Below, piece by piece: positions 5,797-13,069 of a stretch of 15,217 bases of DNA (the stretch's first letter is position 1; every line of letters begins with the position of its first letter). Both the position numbers and the translations under genes were made by a program. Source of the stretch: an uncultured Eubacteriales bacterium (lineage in GTDB: Bacteria; Bacillota; Clostridia; Peptostreptococcales; Anaerovoracaceae); the NCBI GenBank assembly GCA_900551415.1, contig URWB01000050.1, forward strand, positions 1-15,217. Reading direction: 5' to 3'. The notes beneath the pieces were generated by a model. It had not been told where the DNA came from. It was given only the letters and a program-made list of their open reading frames with translations, and ran no database searches.

Positions 5797-7119
5797 ATGG
5801 GGAAACAACATACAGACAGGTCCAAAAGCTTTGGCAGCAGGTGGGGCTTCATTTTGGCGTCGGTGGGCTCTGCTGTCGGCATGGCAAACGTTTGGGGATT
5901 TCCAAACAAGCTGGGGAGCAACGGCGGCGGCGCCTTCCTGTTAGTGTATTTATTCTTTGTTATCGTATTCAGCTATGTCGGACTTCCGGCGGAATTCGCG
6001 ATCGGGCGCCGCGCGGGAACCGGTACCCTGGGCGCTTATCAGTACGCTTGGGCGACGCGCGGTGAAAAGGCCGGAAAAGCGGGAGGTCTGCTCGCGTGGC
6101 TGCCGCTCGCAGGTTCCCTGTGTATTGCCATCGGCTACGCCATCATCATCGCGTATATCCTGAAAGCCTTCGCGGACTCGCTTTTTGGCAATCTGATGAC
6201 GGTGGATACCGCGGCATGGTTTGAAAGCTTTTCGATGACCTCGTATTCGGTCATACCGTATCACATCATCGTCGTAGTCGGTACGCTGCTGACGCTGTTT
6301 CTCGGCGCGCGCAGCATCGAAAAGACGAATAAGATCATGATGCCGCTGTTTTTTATCATTTTTTTGATTTTGGCAGCGCGTGTCGCGATGATGCCGGGCG
6401 CATGGGAAGGCTATAAGTTTATTTTCACTCCAAAGTGGGAGGAACTGATCGACCCGATGACATGGATCTGGGCGATGGGACAGGCGTTTTTCTCCCTTTC
6501 GGTGACAGGCAGCGGGATGATTGTCTATGGCGCGTATTTATCGAAGGACGAAAACGTCATTAGCGTATCGCAGCATACGGCGTTCTTTGATACCATCGCG
6601 GCGGTCGTGGCGGCAATCGTCATCATTCCTGCCTGCTTCGCCTATGGTACGGATGTCGGAGCCGGCCCGAGCCTGCTGTTCGTAACCCTGCCGGCCATCC
6701 TGCAGGATGTGCCGATGGGACAACTGTTCGCGGTGATTCTTTACGCGGCGATGATCTTCGCGGGAGTCAGCTCCCTGCAGAATATGTTTGAAGCTGTGGC
6801 GGAATCCCTGCTGCATAAGTTCCCGAAACTGAGCAGGGGCGCTGTGCTGATTCTGCTCTGCGTGCTGTGTCTGGGCTTCGGTATCGGCATGGAGGCAATT
6901 CCAAAATGGGGCACCTGGATGGACTGGGTATCCATCTACATCATTCCGATCGGCGCTACCTTCGGCGCGATCTCGTGGTTCTATGTCATGAAAAAAGACG
7001 AAATCATGGACGCGGTCGGTACCAAGAGCAAATTCTGGTACGCGGTCGGACGTTATCTCTATGTGCCTGCGGCGCTGATCCTGTGTCTGGTGGCGCTGTT
7101 TATGAAGGTAGCATTCTAA
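5797..7119 (+). CDS. Sodium-dependent NSS-family (SNF) amino-acid transporter
   Basis: The ATG at 5797 follows GAGGAG at 9 bases. The product has 440 residues. The first helix reads WGFILASVGSAVGMANVWGF, followed by PNKLGSNGGGAFLLVYLFF. This is the unwound TM1 signature of neurotransmitter:sodium symporters such as LeuT and MhsT, with the Na+-ligating Ala and Asn (SAVGMAN) and the GGGAF motif that packs next to the substrate site. About 11 hydrophobic helices follow, as in the shorter bacterial NSS members. It imports a neutral or aromatic amino acid with Na+; the exact substrate cannot be read from sequence. It stands alone between its own promoter and a strong terminator, so it is monocistronic. 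Confidence 0.93.
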   Translation: MGKQHTDRSKSFGSRWGFILASVGSAVGMANVWGFPNKLGSNGGGAFLLVYLFFVIVFSYVGLPAEFAIGRRAGTGTLGAYQYAWATRGEKAGKAGGLLAWLPLAGSLCIAIGYAIIIAYILKAFADSLFGNLMTVDTAAWFESFSMTSYSVIPYHIIVVVGTLLTLFLGARSIEKTNKIMMPLFFIIFLILAARVAMMPGAWEGYKFIFTPKWEELIDPMTWIWAMGQAFFSLSVTGSGMIVYGAYLSKDENVISVSQHTAFFDTIAAVVAAIVIIPACFAYGTDVGAGPSLLFVTLPAILQDVPMGQLFAVILYAAMIFAGVSSLQNMFEAVAESLLHKFPKLSRGAVLILLCVLCLGFGIGMEAIPKWGTWMDWVSIYIIPIGATFGAISWFYVMKKDEIMDAVGTKSKFWYAVGRYLYVPAALILCLVALFMKVAF

Positions 7120-7163
7120 CATTCCGCAGAAAATGTTTGCGCGGCAGTTTATTTGGCGCAATG

Positions 7164-7218
7164 AAAAAGATCTCTCTGCGCGCATCGGCTTTTGCCGATG
7201 CCGAGGGGGATCTTTTTT
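7164..7218 (+). terminator. Intrinsic terminator of the transporter gene
   Basis: An inner perfect stem, GCATCGGC (7182-7189) and GCCGATGC (7194-7201) with a TTTT loop, is topped on both sides by AAAAAGATC (7164-7172) and GATCTTTTTT (7209-7218). The result is a long two-part hairpin ending in six T. Confidence 0.85.
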
Positions 7219-7273
7219 GTGTTGATAAATGGCGTGTTTCGGTGAAAAACAGATGAAAACAGCGTCGGAACGC

Positions 7274-7302
7274 TTGACATCCCGCCTCAGTCGTGCTAAC
7301 AT
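7274..7302 (+). promoter_or_regulatory. Sigma-A promoter of the marR-ABC operon
   Basis: A perfect -35 TTGACA (7274-7279), a 17-base spacer and a -10 of TAACAT (7297-7302) are present. The start would be near 7309, giving a leader of about 150 bases before the MarR gene. Confidence 0.8.
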
Positions 7303-7319
7303 TTGACGGTGATAAAAGA

Positions 7320-7330
7320 TAACACTGTTA
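7320..7330. promoter_or_regulatory. Candidate operator just after the operon start point
   Basis: TAACA-C-TGTTA is a perfect dyad with 5-base arms, roughly +12 to +22 of the transcript. TAACA also occurs in the -10 region (7297-7301). MarR proteins commonly repress their own operon by binding short AT-rich dyads near the start point, so autorepression is likely. The dyad is short and could arise by chance. Confidence 0.4.
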
Positions 7331-7395
7331 AATAATAACCATGTGGCGGAATTAGCCAAAAAAATAAGGAAGCTAAATACTCCGGAGCAAACCCA

Positions 7396-7427
7396 CCGCG
7401 CCTTGACGTGAGGGAAGCAAAGCGCGG
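7396..7427 (+). other. GC stem in the long operon leader
   Basis: CCGCGC (7396-7401) can pair with GCGCGG (7422-7427) over a 20-base loop, within the ~150-base leader before the MarR gene. A second weak pairing (TTAGC / GCTAA) lies upstream, and a 4-codon ATG frame begins at about 7341. No known riboswitch fold was recognised and no T run follows the stem. Confidence 0.3.
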
Positions 7428-7461
7428 GGCGAACATCCGGGGAAAGCACGAAGGAGAAAAA

Positions 7462-7932
7462 ATGGAAGATTTGTATATGGAGCTGTTCAAGACCATGAAC
7501 CAGTTCCGCAAGCTGCATATCGCCGATATGATGCCGGACCAGCTGAATCAAGGCGATTTTTTTACGCTGAATCATATCATGGATGCCGAGGACGGCAAGA
7601 TCACGATTTCCAAGCTTGCGAGCAAGACCAAGGTCCTGCCGTCGGCAATTTCACGCACGCTGCGCGGACTGGAGGCACTGCATTATGTGGAACGGACGGT
7701 GGATCAGGGAGATCGGCGCAATACCTATGTGACACTGACCGAGACGGGTCGCGCAGTCACGCTGGAGTGTCGGCAGATCATGCATGATTTCGGCATGGCT
7801 GTCATGAGCCGTCTCGACGCAAACGACATGAAGCAGCTGATTGGCTATCTGAGCGAAATTTACAACATCTCAAGGACAGAGATCGAAGCAAGAAAGCTCA
7901 GCAATAGCGGAAAGGGGAAAACGGATGAGTAA
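7462..7932 (+). CDS. MarR-family transcriptional regulator
   Basis: The start is the ATG at 7462, 5 bases after AAGGAG; a GTG 18 codons upstream is in frame but lacks support. The product has 156 residues: an N-terminal helix for dimerisation, then the winged helix. The helix-turn-helix is ITISKLASKTKVLPSAISRT followed by LRGLEALHYVERT, and the wing is DQGDRRNTYVTLTETGRAV, with the DxRxxxxxLT pattern typical of MarR. It ends inside the next gene (8-base overlap), so regulator and exporter are made together. The usual role of such a regulator is to repress the operon until a drug or metabolite binds it. The ligand is unknown. Confidence 0.93.
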   Translation: MEDLYMELFKTMNQFRKLHIADMMPDQLNQGDFFTLNHIMDAEDGKITISKLASKTKVLPSAISRTLRGLEALHYVERTVDQGDRRNTYVTLTETGRAVTLECRQIMHDFGMAVMSRLDANDMKQLIGYLSEIYNISRTEIEARKLSNSGKGKTDE

Positions 7933-10348
7933 AATATTCAAAAACATGGCGCCGTATTGGAAGACTGTCTTTGTGATTCTGGCGCTGCTTTTGATTCAGG
8001 CCATGTGCGATCTGGCACTGCCGTCCTATACGTCGGACATCATCGATGTCGGCATTCAAAAAAGCGGTGTGGAGCATGTCGTGCCGCAGGCTGTGACAGC
8101 AGAGGAATTCGAGACCGCACAGCTGACGATGACGGAGGATGAGGGCCGCCTTTGGCGGAATCTCTACGAAAAGGAAGGCGAGGTTTACAAGCTGACGGAG
8201 AGCGCGCAAAAACGCTGGGATGAAATGGATGAAAAACTGGTGCTGCCGCTGATTCTAAACTATCAGATGAGCGCCATGGAGGAGTCCGCGTTTAAGTCCT
8301 ACGCAGCGGCACAGAGCGGTATGGACAAGGCAAAGATTGACGCGATGAGCGTGGAAGAACTCGGCAGGATGCTGGGCGTTTCCCTGACACCGTTCGAACA
8401 GCAAAAAGAGGATGAGGACGGCAATCCCTACACCGCAGTCTGCGTGGATGTCCGTCCGGTATTCACGGCAATGCGCGATGCAGGCAGGATGCAGGAGGAC
8501 GCAATTCTTTCGATGCGGCAAAACCTGCAAAAGACCATCGACACGATGGGAAGCTCCATGGTCAGGTCCATGGGCGTCGCCTACGCAGTTGCCTGCGATC
8601 AGGCAGCCGGGCTGGATGTCAATGCGATACAGACCTCTTACCTGTGGAGAGCCGGTCTGAAGATGCTCGGTATGGCATTGATCATGGGAATCGCGACTGT
8701 TTTGGTCAGCTTCTTTGCCTCTCGCGTCGGCGCGGGCATCGGCAAAAACCTTCGAGACGGCGTCTTCAAGCGGGTCGTTGGATTTTCCAACGCGGAGATG
8801 GACAAATTCTCTACTGCCTCGCTGATCACCAGAAGCACCAACGATATTCAGCAGATTCAGATGGTATCGGCTATGCTGCTGCGGATGGTCGCGTACGCGC
8901 CGATCATGGGCATCGGCGGTGTCATCAAAGCGATGCAGACCGGAGCAGGGATGGGCTGGATCATCGCGCTGGCGCTGCTCGTCATTTTAGGCTATGTCAT
9001 GGTGCTGATGTCAGCGTCCATGCCAAAGTTTAAACTCATGCAAAAACTCGTTGACAGACTGAATCTGGTTTCCCGGGAAATCCTTACCGGACTTTCGGTC
9101 ATCCGCGCGTTCAAGCGTGAGGACAAAGAAGAAGAACGTTTCGATGAGGCAAATCGCGCGCTGACCAGGACCATGCTCTTTACCAATCGCGTGATGACCT
9201 TTATGATGCCCGGCATGATGCTGATTATGAACGTGCTGACTGTTGCGATTGTCTGGTTCGGAGCGCATCAGATTGACGCGGGGAACATGCAGGTCGGCGC
9301 GATGACTGCTTTTATCACCTACGCGATGATGATCGTCATGTCTTTCCTGATGCTGACCATGATGTCCATCATGCTGCCGAGAGCGGCAGTCGCGGCAGAA
9401 CGTATCGATGAAGTTCTGCAGACAGAATCTTCTATCAAAAATCCGCAAACGCCGGAGCACCTTACAACCTGTGAGGGCGTGCTGCGTTTCCATCACGTTT
9501 GCTTCCGTTATCCGAACGCGGAGGAGGATGTGCTGCACGATATTGATTTTACCGCGACGCCGGGGACTACCACAGCGATTATCGGCAGTACCGGATGCGG
9601 CAAATCCACACTGGTCAATCTGATCCCGCGTCTGTATGATGTGACGGCGGGCAGTGTTGAAATTGACGGCAAAGATATTCGCAAGCTGTCGATGGAAGAA
9701 CTGCGCGGGAAGATCGGTTTCGTGCCGCAAAAGGGCGTGTTGTTTTCGGGAACCATTGCCTCAAATCTCCGTTTTGGCAACGACAACGCGACTGATGAAG
9801 AAATCCGCCGTGCGGCTAAGATCGCACAGGCAGAGGATTTTATCGAAGAAAAAGAAGAAAAATACGACAGTCCAATCGCACAGGGCGGCAGCAATGTTTC
9901 AGGTGGTCAGAAGCAGCGCCTGGCAATTGCCAGAGCGATCGCCAAGAATCCGAAGATTTTTATCTTTGACGACAGTTTTTCAGCCCTGGATATGAAAACC
10001 GACGCGGCGCTGCGCAAGGCGCTCGCCGAAAACGTCAAGGACAGTACGGTCATCATTGTGGCACAGCGGATCAGCACGATCCTGCACGCGGAGCAGATTT
10101 TGGTACTGGATGAAGGCCGCATCGTCGGCAGAGGTACACATGAGGAGCTTTTGACAAACTGCGAAGTCTACAGGCAGATCGCAAAATCGCAGCTTTCGGC
10201 GAAGGAACTGGGGCTGCCGGAGGCGGCAGGAAGCAAAGCGTATGAACCTGCGGGCAGCATGGCTGCTGCGGCAGACGAACCCGCGGACAGCGCGGCAGCC
10301 ATGCAGCAGCGGGAACAAAACGAAAAGGAGGTGCGTGAAGATGCGTAA
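7925..10348 (+). CDS. ABC exporter half-transporter with degenerate ATP site and large extracellular insert
   Basis: The 807-residue protein has an N-terminal exporter membrane domain and a C-terminal nucleotide-binding domain. TM1 is near residues 15-35. About 200 mostly polar residues (~40-240) follow before TM2 (~247-266), far longer than the usual short TM1-TM2 loop. The ATPase has Walker A GSTGCGKST (554-562) and a canonical signature VSGGQ (658-662). The Walker B end is FDDSFSALD, with Asp683 in place of the catalytic Glu, and the switch His is replaced by Gln714 (VAQRIST). These changes mark the degenerate partner of a heterodimeric exporter such as TM287/288 or BmrCD. An Ala- and Glu-rich tail (~755-807) follows. 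It overlaps the MarR gene and the partner gene by 8 bases each. Likely cargo is a drug or lipid-like compound. Confidence 0.92.
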   Translation: MSKIFKNMAPYWKTVFVILALLLIQAMCDLALPSYTSDIIDVGIQKSGVEHVVPQAVTAEEFETAQLTMTEDEGRLWRNLYEKEGEVYKLTESAQKRWDEMDEKLVLPLILNYQMSAMEESAFKSYAAAQSGMDKAKIDAMSVEELGRMLGVSLTPFEQQKEDEDGNPYTAVCVDVRPVFTAMRDAGRMQEDAILSMRQNLQKTIDTMGSSMVRSMGVAYAVACDQAAGLDVNAIQTSYLWRAGLKMLGMALIMGIATVLVSFFASRVGAGIGKNLRDGVFKRVVGFSNAEMDKFSTASLITRSTNDIQQIQMVSAMLLRMVAYAPIMGIGGVIKAMQTGAGMGWIIALALLVILGYVMVLMSASMPKFKLMQKLVDRLNLVSREILTGLSVIRAFKREDKEEERFDEANRALTRTMLFTNRVMTFMMPGMMLIMNVLTVAIVWFGAHQIDAGNMQVGAMTAFITYAMMIVMSFLMLTMMSIMLPRAAVAAERIDEVLQTESSIKNPQTPEHLTTCEGVLRFHHVCFRYPNAEEDVLHDIDFTATPGTTTAIIGSTGCGKSTLVNLIPRLYDVTAGSVEIDGKDIRKLSMEELRGKIGFVPQKGVLFSGTIASNLRFGNDNATDEEIRRAAKIAQAEDFIEEKEEKYDSPIAQGGSNVSGGQKQRLAIARAIAKNPKIFIFDDSFSALDMKTDAALRKALAENVKDSTVIIVAQRISTILHAEQILVLDEGRIVGRGTHEELLTNCEVYRQIAKSQLSAKELGLPEAAGSKAYEPAGSMAAAADEPADSAAAMQQREQNEKEVREDA

Positions 10349-12224
10349 ACAAACACAATTTTTCCAGCCGGAGCAGACACGTATGAACCGCGCGCCGAGA
10401 AGACGGGGACCGGGCGGCCCGCTGGGCGGACCGGGCATGATGCCGGGTGAAAAACCGAAGAACTTTAAAAAATCTATCGGAACGCTGCTGCGCTACATGG
10501 GACGTTATCGTTTTGGAATCTTTGCTGTGATGATTTTCGCTGCTTGCTCGACGGTATTCAGTGTCGCAGGCCCCAAAATTCTGGGTAAGGCGACCACCGA
10601 GCTGTACACCGGCCTGATGGCCAAGATTCAGGGCACCGGCGTGATTGATTTTGACAGGATCGGACAAATTCTGCTCTTCGTATTGGGATTGTATTTGTGC
10701 AGTGCTTTGCTCAGCTTCCTGCAGGGATGGATCATGACCGGCATCACGCAAAAGGTATGCTATCGCCTGCGCAAAGAGATTTCTCAAAAAATCAACCGCA
10801 TGCCGATGCAGTATTTTGAAAGCAGAACCTACGGCGAGGTGCTTTCTCGGATCACCAATGATGTCGATACGCTGGGGCAGGGCTTGAACCAGAGCATTAC
10901 GACCATCATTACCGCAACAGCAACCATGATTGGTGTGTTGATTATGATGCTGAGCATTTCGCCGCTGATGACGTTGATCGCGATCATCATTCTGCCAGTT
11001 TCGATGACGCTGCTCGGCCTGGTGACAAAAAAATCCCAAAAGTTTTTCCGCGCGCAGCAGGAATATCTGGGGCACATCAATGGGCAGGTCGAGGAGGTCT
11101 ACGGCGGGCACATGGTCATCAAAGCATTTAACCGCGAAAAAGATACCATCGAGGAGTTTGAAAAAACAAACGAGATTCTCTATGATTCCGCATGGAAGTC
11201 ACAGTTTTTGTCCGGCATGATGCACCCGATCATGATGTTTGTCGGCAATCTCGGCTATGCCTGCGTGGCACTGTCCGGCGGGCTGCTGGCGATTCGCGGC
11301 GTGATTACAGTCGGTGATATTCAGGCTTTCATTCAGTATGTAAAAAACTTTACACAGCCGATCCAGCAGATCGCGCAGGTCATCAATCTGGTGCAGTCGA
11401 TGTCGGCGGCATCCGAGCGTGTCTTTGAATTTTTGGATGAAGCGGAAGAACAGCAGGTTTTGGAACACCCCGCAGACATTACGAAGATTACCGGAGAAGT
11501 TACGTTTCGTCACGTGCGCTTCGGTTATGATCCGGATCAGGTCATCATCAAGGACTTCAGCGCACACGTGGAGCCGGGTCAAAAGATCGCGATTGTCGGA
11601 CCGACCGGAGCCGGCAAGACTACCATGGTCAAGCTGCTGATGCGCTTCTATGATGTGAACAGCGGAGAAATCCTGCTGGATCATACGAATATCAAGGACT
11701 TTAACCGCAGAGATCTGCGTGACGCGTTCGGCATGGTTCTGCAGGATACTTGGCTGTTTAAGGGAAGTATTATGGAAAACATTCGATACGGCAGATTGGA
11801 TGCCACCGACGAGGAAGTCATCGAGGCAGCCAAAGCGGCACGCGCGGATCATTTCATCAAGACTCTGCCGGGCGGCTATCAGATGGAGTTGAATGAGGAC
11901 GCAAGCAACGTTTCTCAGGGGCAGAAACAGCTTTTGACGATTGCCCGCGCGATTTTGGCGGACAATAAGATTTTGATTTTGGATGAAGCGACCTCCTCTG
12001 TCGATACCAGAACGGAAGTCGAGATTCAAAAGGCGATGGATCGTCTGATGCAGGGCAGAACCAGCTTCATCATCGCGCATCGGCTTTCTACGATTCGAAA
12101 CGCCGATCTGATTTTGGTCATGAAGGACGGGGACATCATCGAGCAGGGTACCCACGAGCAGCTCCTGGCCAGGGGCGGCTTCTACGCCAACCTGTATAAC
12201 TCTCAGTTTGAAGACGTGGAGTAG
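10341..12224 (+). CDS. ABC exporter half-transporter, catalytic partner
   Basis: The product has 627 residues; the ATG at 10341 is 9 bases after AAGGAGG and overlaps the previous stop (ATGCGTAA). The first ~45 residues are an unusual cytoplasmic Gly/Pro/Arg-rich extension (APRRRGPGGPLGGPGMMPGE). Six membrane helices follow, with coupling segments such as MPMQYFESRTYGEVLSRITN. The ATPase has Walker A GPTGAGKTT (from residue 420), Walker B ILILDEATSSVD with catalytic Glu549, and switch His580 (IIAHRLST). Its signature is altered to VSQGQ (524-528). Paired with the preceding protein, one ATP site gets all canonical parts and the other all degenerate parts. It is the last gene of the marR operon. 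Confidence 0.94.
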   Translation: MRKQTQFFQPEQTRMNRAPRRRGPGGPLGGPGMMPGEKPKNFKKSIGTLLRYMGRYRFGIFAVMIFAACSTVFSVAGPKILGKATTELYTGLMAKIQGTGVIDFDRIGQILLFVLGLYLCSALLSFLQGWIMTGITQKVCYRLRKEISQKINRMPMQYFESRTYGEVLSRITNDVDTLGQGLNQSITTIITATATMIGVLIMMLSISPLMTLIAIIILPVSMTLLGLVTKKSQKFFRAQQEYLGHINGQVEEVYGGHMVIKAFNREKDTIEEFEKTNEILYDSAWKSQFLSGMMHPIMMFVGNLGYACVALSGGLLAIRGVITVGDIQAFIQYVKNFTQPIQQIAQVINLVQSMSAASERVFEFLDEAEEQQVLEHPADITKITGEVTFRHVRFGYDPDQVIIKDFSAHVEPGQKIAIVGPTGAGKTTMVKLLMRFYDVNSGEILLDHTNIKDFNRRDLRDAFGMVLQDTWLFKGSIMENIRYGRLDATDEEVIEAAKAARADHFIKTLPGGYQMELNEDASNVSQGQKQLLTIARAILADNKILILDEATSSVDTRTEVEIQKAMDRLMQGRTSFIIAHRLSTIRNADLILVMKDGDIIEQGTHEQLLARGGFYANLYNSQFEDVE

Positions 12225-12230
12225 AAGCTG

Positions 12231-12244
12231 CGCGCTTTTGCGCG
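12231..12244. other. Small hairpin between convergent genes
   Basis: CGCGC-TTTT-GCGCG occupies the 33-base gap between the second ABC gene and the convergent DUF1836 gene. It has a 5-pair stem with no T run on either side, so it is at best a weak bidirectional terminator. No better one is seen in the gap. Confidence 0.35.
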
Positions 12245-12257
12245 GGAACCTGCGGCA

Positions 12258-12773
12258 TTATTCCTCCGCGGGGCGCGCCATCGCGTCTTCCAAATAGATT
12301 CGTCTTACATACAGCTGGCACGCGAAGGCGTTGCAGGCGTTCCAAAGAAGCAGGCGCGGGTCGCCTGCTTTTGTGTCTCTTTCCATGGTAGTCTGATGAA
12401 AGGCATGGCTGACGGCAGCCTCCGCGCAGTCGCAAAAATCATCGTAGGCGGCCTTCGGATCGGAATGCCCCAAAGAGAGCCGAATCAGATAACCGATTTC
12501 CTCAATGGTATATACGGGTTTCAGCACCGCAATCACGAACAGAGAGGCTACGGTCAAGCGATCATATTTGCGGCGGATGGGCGGCTGGACAAAATGCAGT
12601 TTTACGTAATTGTTGATCATCGTCTTTGTCAGAATGGTTCCGTCCTCTTTTCCCAAATAGGGGCCCAGCCATTCTTCCAAAAGCGCCAGCACCTGTTCGA
12701 GGTACAGCGGCATGGACGGCAGCTGCTGCCAACGCGGAAGATGAAAATCCGCCAGACTTTTCACTTTGTTCAT
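12258..12773 (-). CDS. DUF1836 protein, probable MerR-like DNA-binding regulator
   Basis: The product has 171 residues, starting MNKVKSLADFHLPRWQQLPS; GGAG precedes this ATG, which I prefer over an ATG 15 codons upstream. The family marks are DFHLPRW near the start, ILTKTMINNYVKLHFVQPP, RRKYDRLTVASLFVIAVLKP and YTIEEIGYLI. The segment TMINNYVKLHFVQPPIRRKYDRLTV resembles a MerR-type winged helix (helix, turn, helix, then P-P and an R/K-x-Y wing), and the following IEEIGYLIRLSL resembles the MerR hinge helix. DUF1836 proteins have no firm assigned role that I know of, so DNA binding is an inference. It is divergent from the acyl-CoA synthetase gene, and the intervening dyads are its most obvious possible targets. 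Confidence 0.85.
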   Translation of the reverse strand: MNKVKSLADFHLPRWQQLPSMPLYLEQVLALLEEWLGPYLGKEDGTILTKTMINNYVKLHFVQPPIRRKYDRLTVASLFVIAVLKPVYTIEEIGYLIRLSLGHSDPKAAYDDFCDCAEAAVSHAFHQTTMERDTKAGDPRLLLWNACNAFACQLYVRRIYLEDAMARPAEE

Positions 12774-12816
12774 CTTTTTGTCTCCTTTTCTCTGTCTCTG
12801 CTGCTTTGTTAGCTCC

Positions 12817-12845
12817 ATTCTACACGATTTGATTCGTTTTCACAA
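12817..12845 (-). promoter_or_regulatory. Promoter of the DUF1836 gene
   Basis: On the minus strand a -35 of TTGTGA (12840-12845), a 17-base spacer and a -10 of TAGAAT (12817-12822) are present. Transcription would start near 12810, 37 bases before the ATG. Confidence 0.6.
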
Positions 12846-12875
12846 CAAGAAATTATGGTTATGATAAAATATTTT

Positions 12876-12894
12876 TATAGTTTTTATAACTATA
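12876..12894. promoter_or_regulatory. AT-rich dyad between divergent promoters
   Basis: TATAGTT (12876-12882) and AACTATA (12888-12894) are perfect 7-base arms around 5 bases. The dyad lies between the two divergent promoters, upstream of the -35 of both. It could bind an activator or repressor serving both genes. Confidence 0.5.
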
Positions 12895-12909
12895 ACTCGT
12901 CGTATGGTC

Positions 12910-12938
12910 TTGACTTTTGCTCGCACTTGCGCTAATAT
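12910..12938 (+). promoter_or_regulatory. Promoter of the acyl-CoA synthetase gene
   Basis: A -35 of TTGACT (12910-12915), a 17-base spacer and a -10 of TAATAT (12933-12938) are present. The start would be near 12945, inside the long dyad that begins at 12939. Confidence 0.75.
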
Positions 12939-12973
12939 GGTTATCGAAACTATGTAACAAATAGTCGATAACC
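12939..12973. promoter_or_regulatory. Long inverted repeat over the synthetase start point
   Basis: GGTTATCGA (12939-12947) and TCGATAACC (12965-12973) are perfect 9-base arms. Inside them CTAT (12950-12953) pairs with ATAG (12961-12964) around a 7-base loop, leaving only an AA bulge. The repeat begins directly after the -10 element, a typical repressor position. GGTTAT recurs on the same strand at 12857-12862. As RNA it would form only a partial 5' hairpin, because transcription begins inside the left arm; a protein-binding operator is the better reading. Confidence 0.65.
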
Positions 12974-13069
12974 AAAATTACTCGTTTTGAAATTTTTTTC
13001 CTTTCGATCTGAAACGCTAACCGAAGGAAACTGACAAGAAAAGTGATACAAAGGAGACTTGATATTTTG

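Noticed and set aside
7309..7461. Riboswitch in the MarR operon leader
   Set aside because: No consensus core of a known class was found, and no terminator or anti-terminator pair is present.
6538..7575. 345-codon minus-strand frame across the NSS transporter, its terminator and the MarR promoter
   Set aside because: Its sequence is His/Arg/Gln-rich without domain pattern, and it is antisense to a well-supported gene; it is a by-product of GC-rich codon use.
10071..12155. Long minus-strand frames antisense to the two ABC genes
   Set aside because: They have shadow-type composition, overlap each other and the ABC genes, and lack start signals.
12231..12244. Intrinsic terminator between the ABC operon and the DUF1836 gene
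   Set aside because: It has only five stem pairs and no T run on either strand; it is kept as a plain hairpin.
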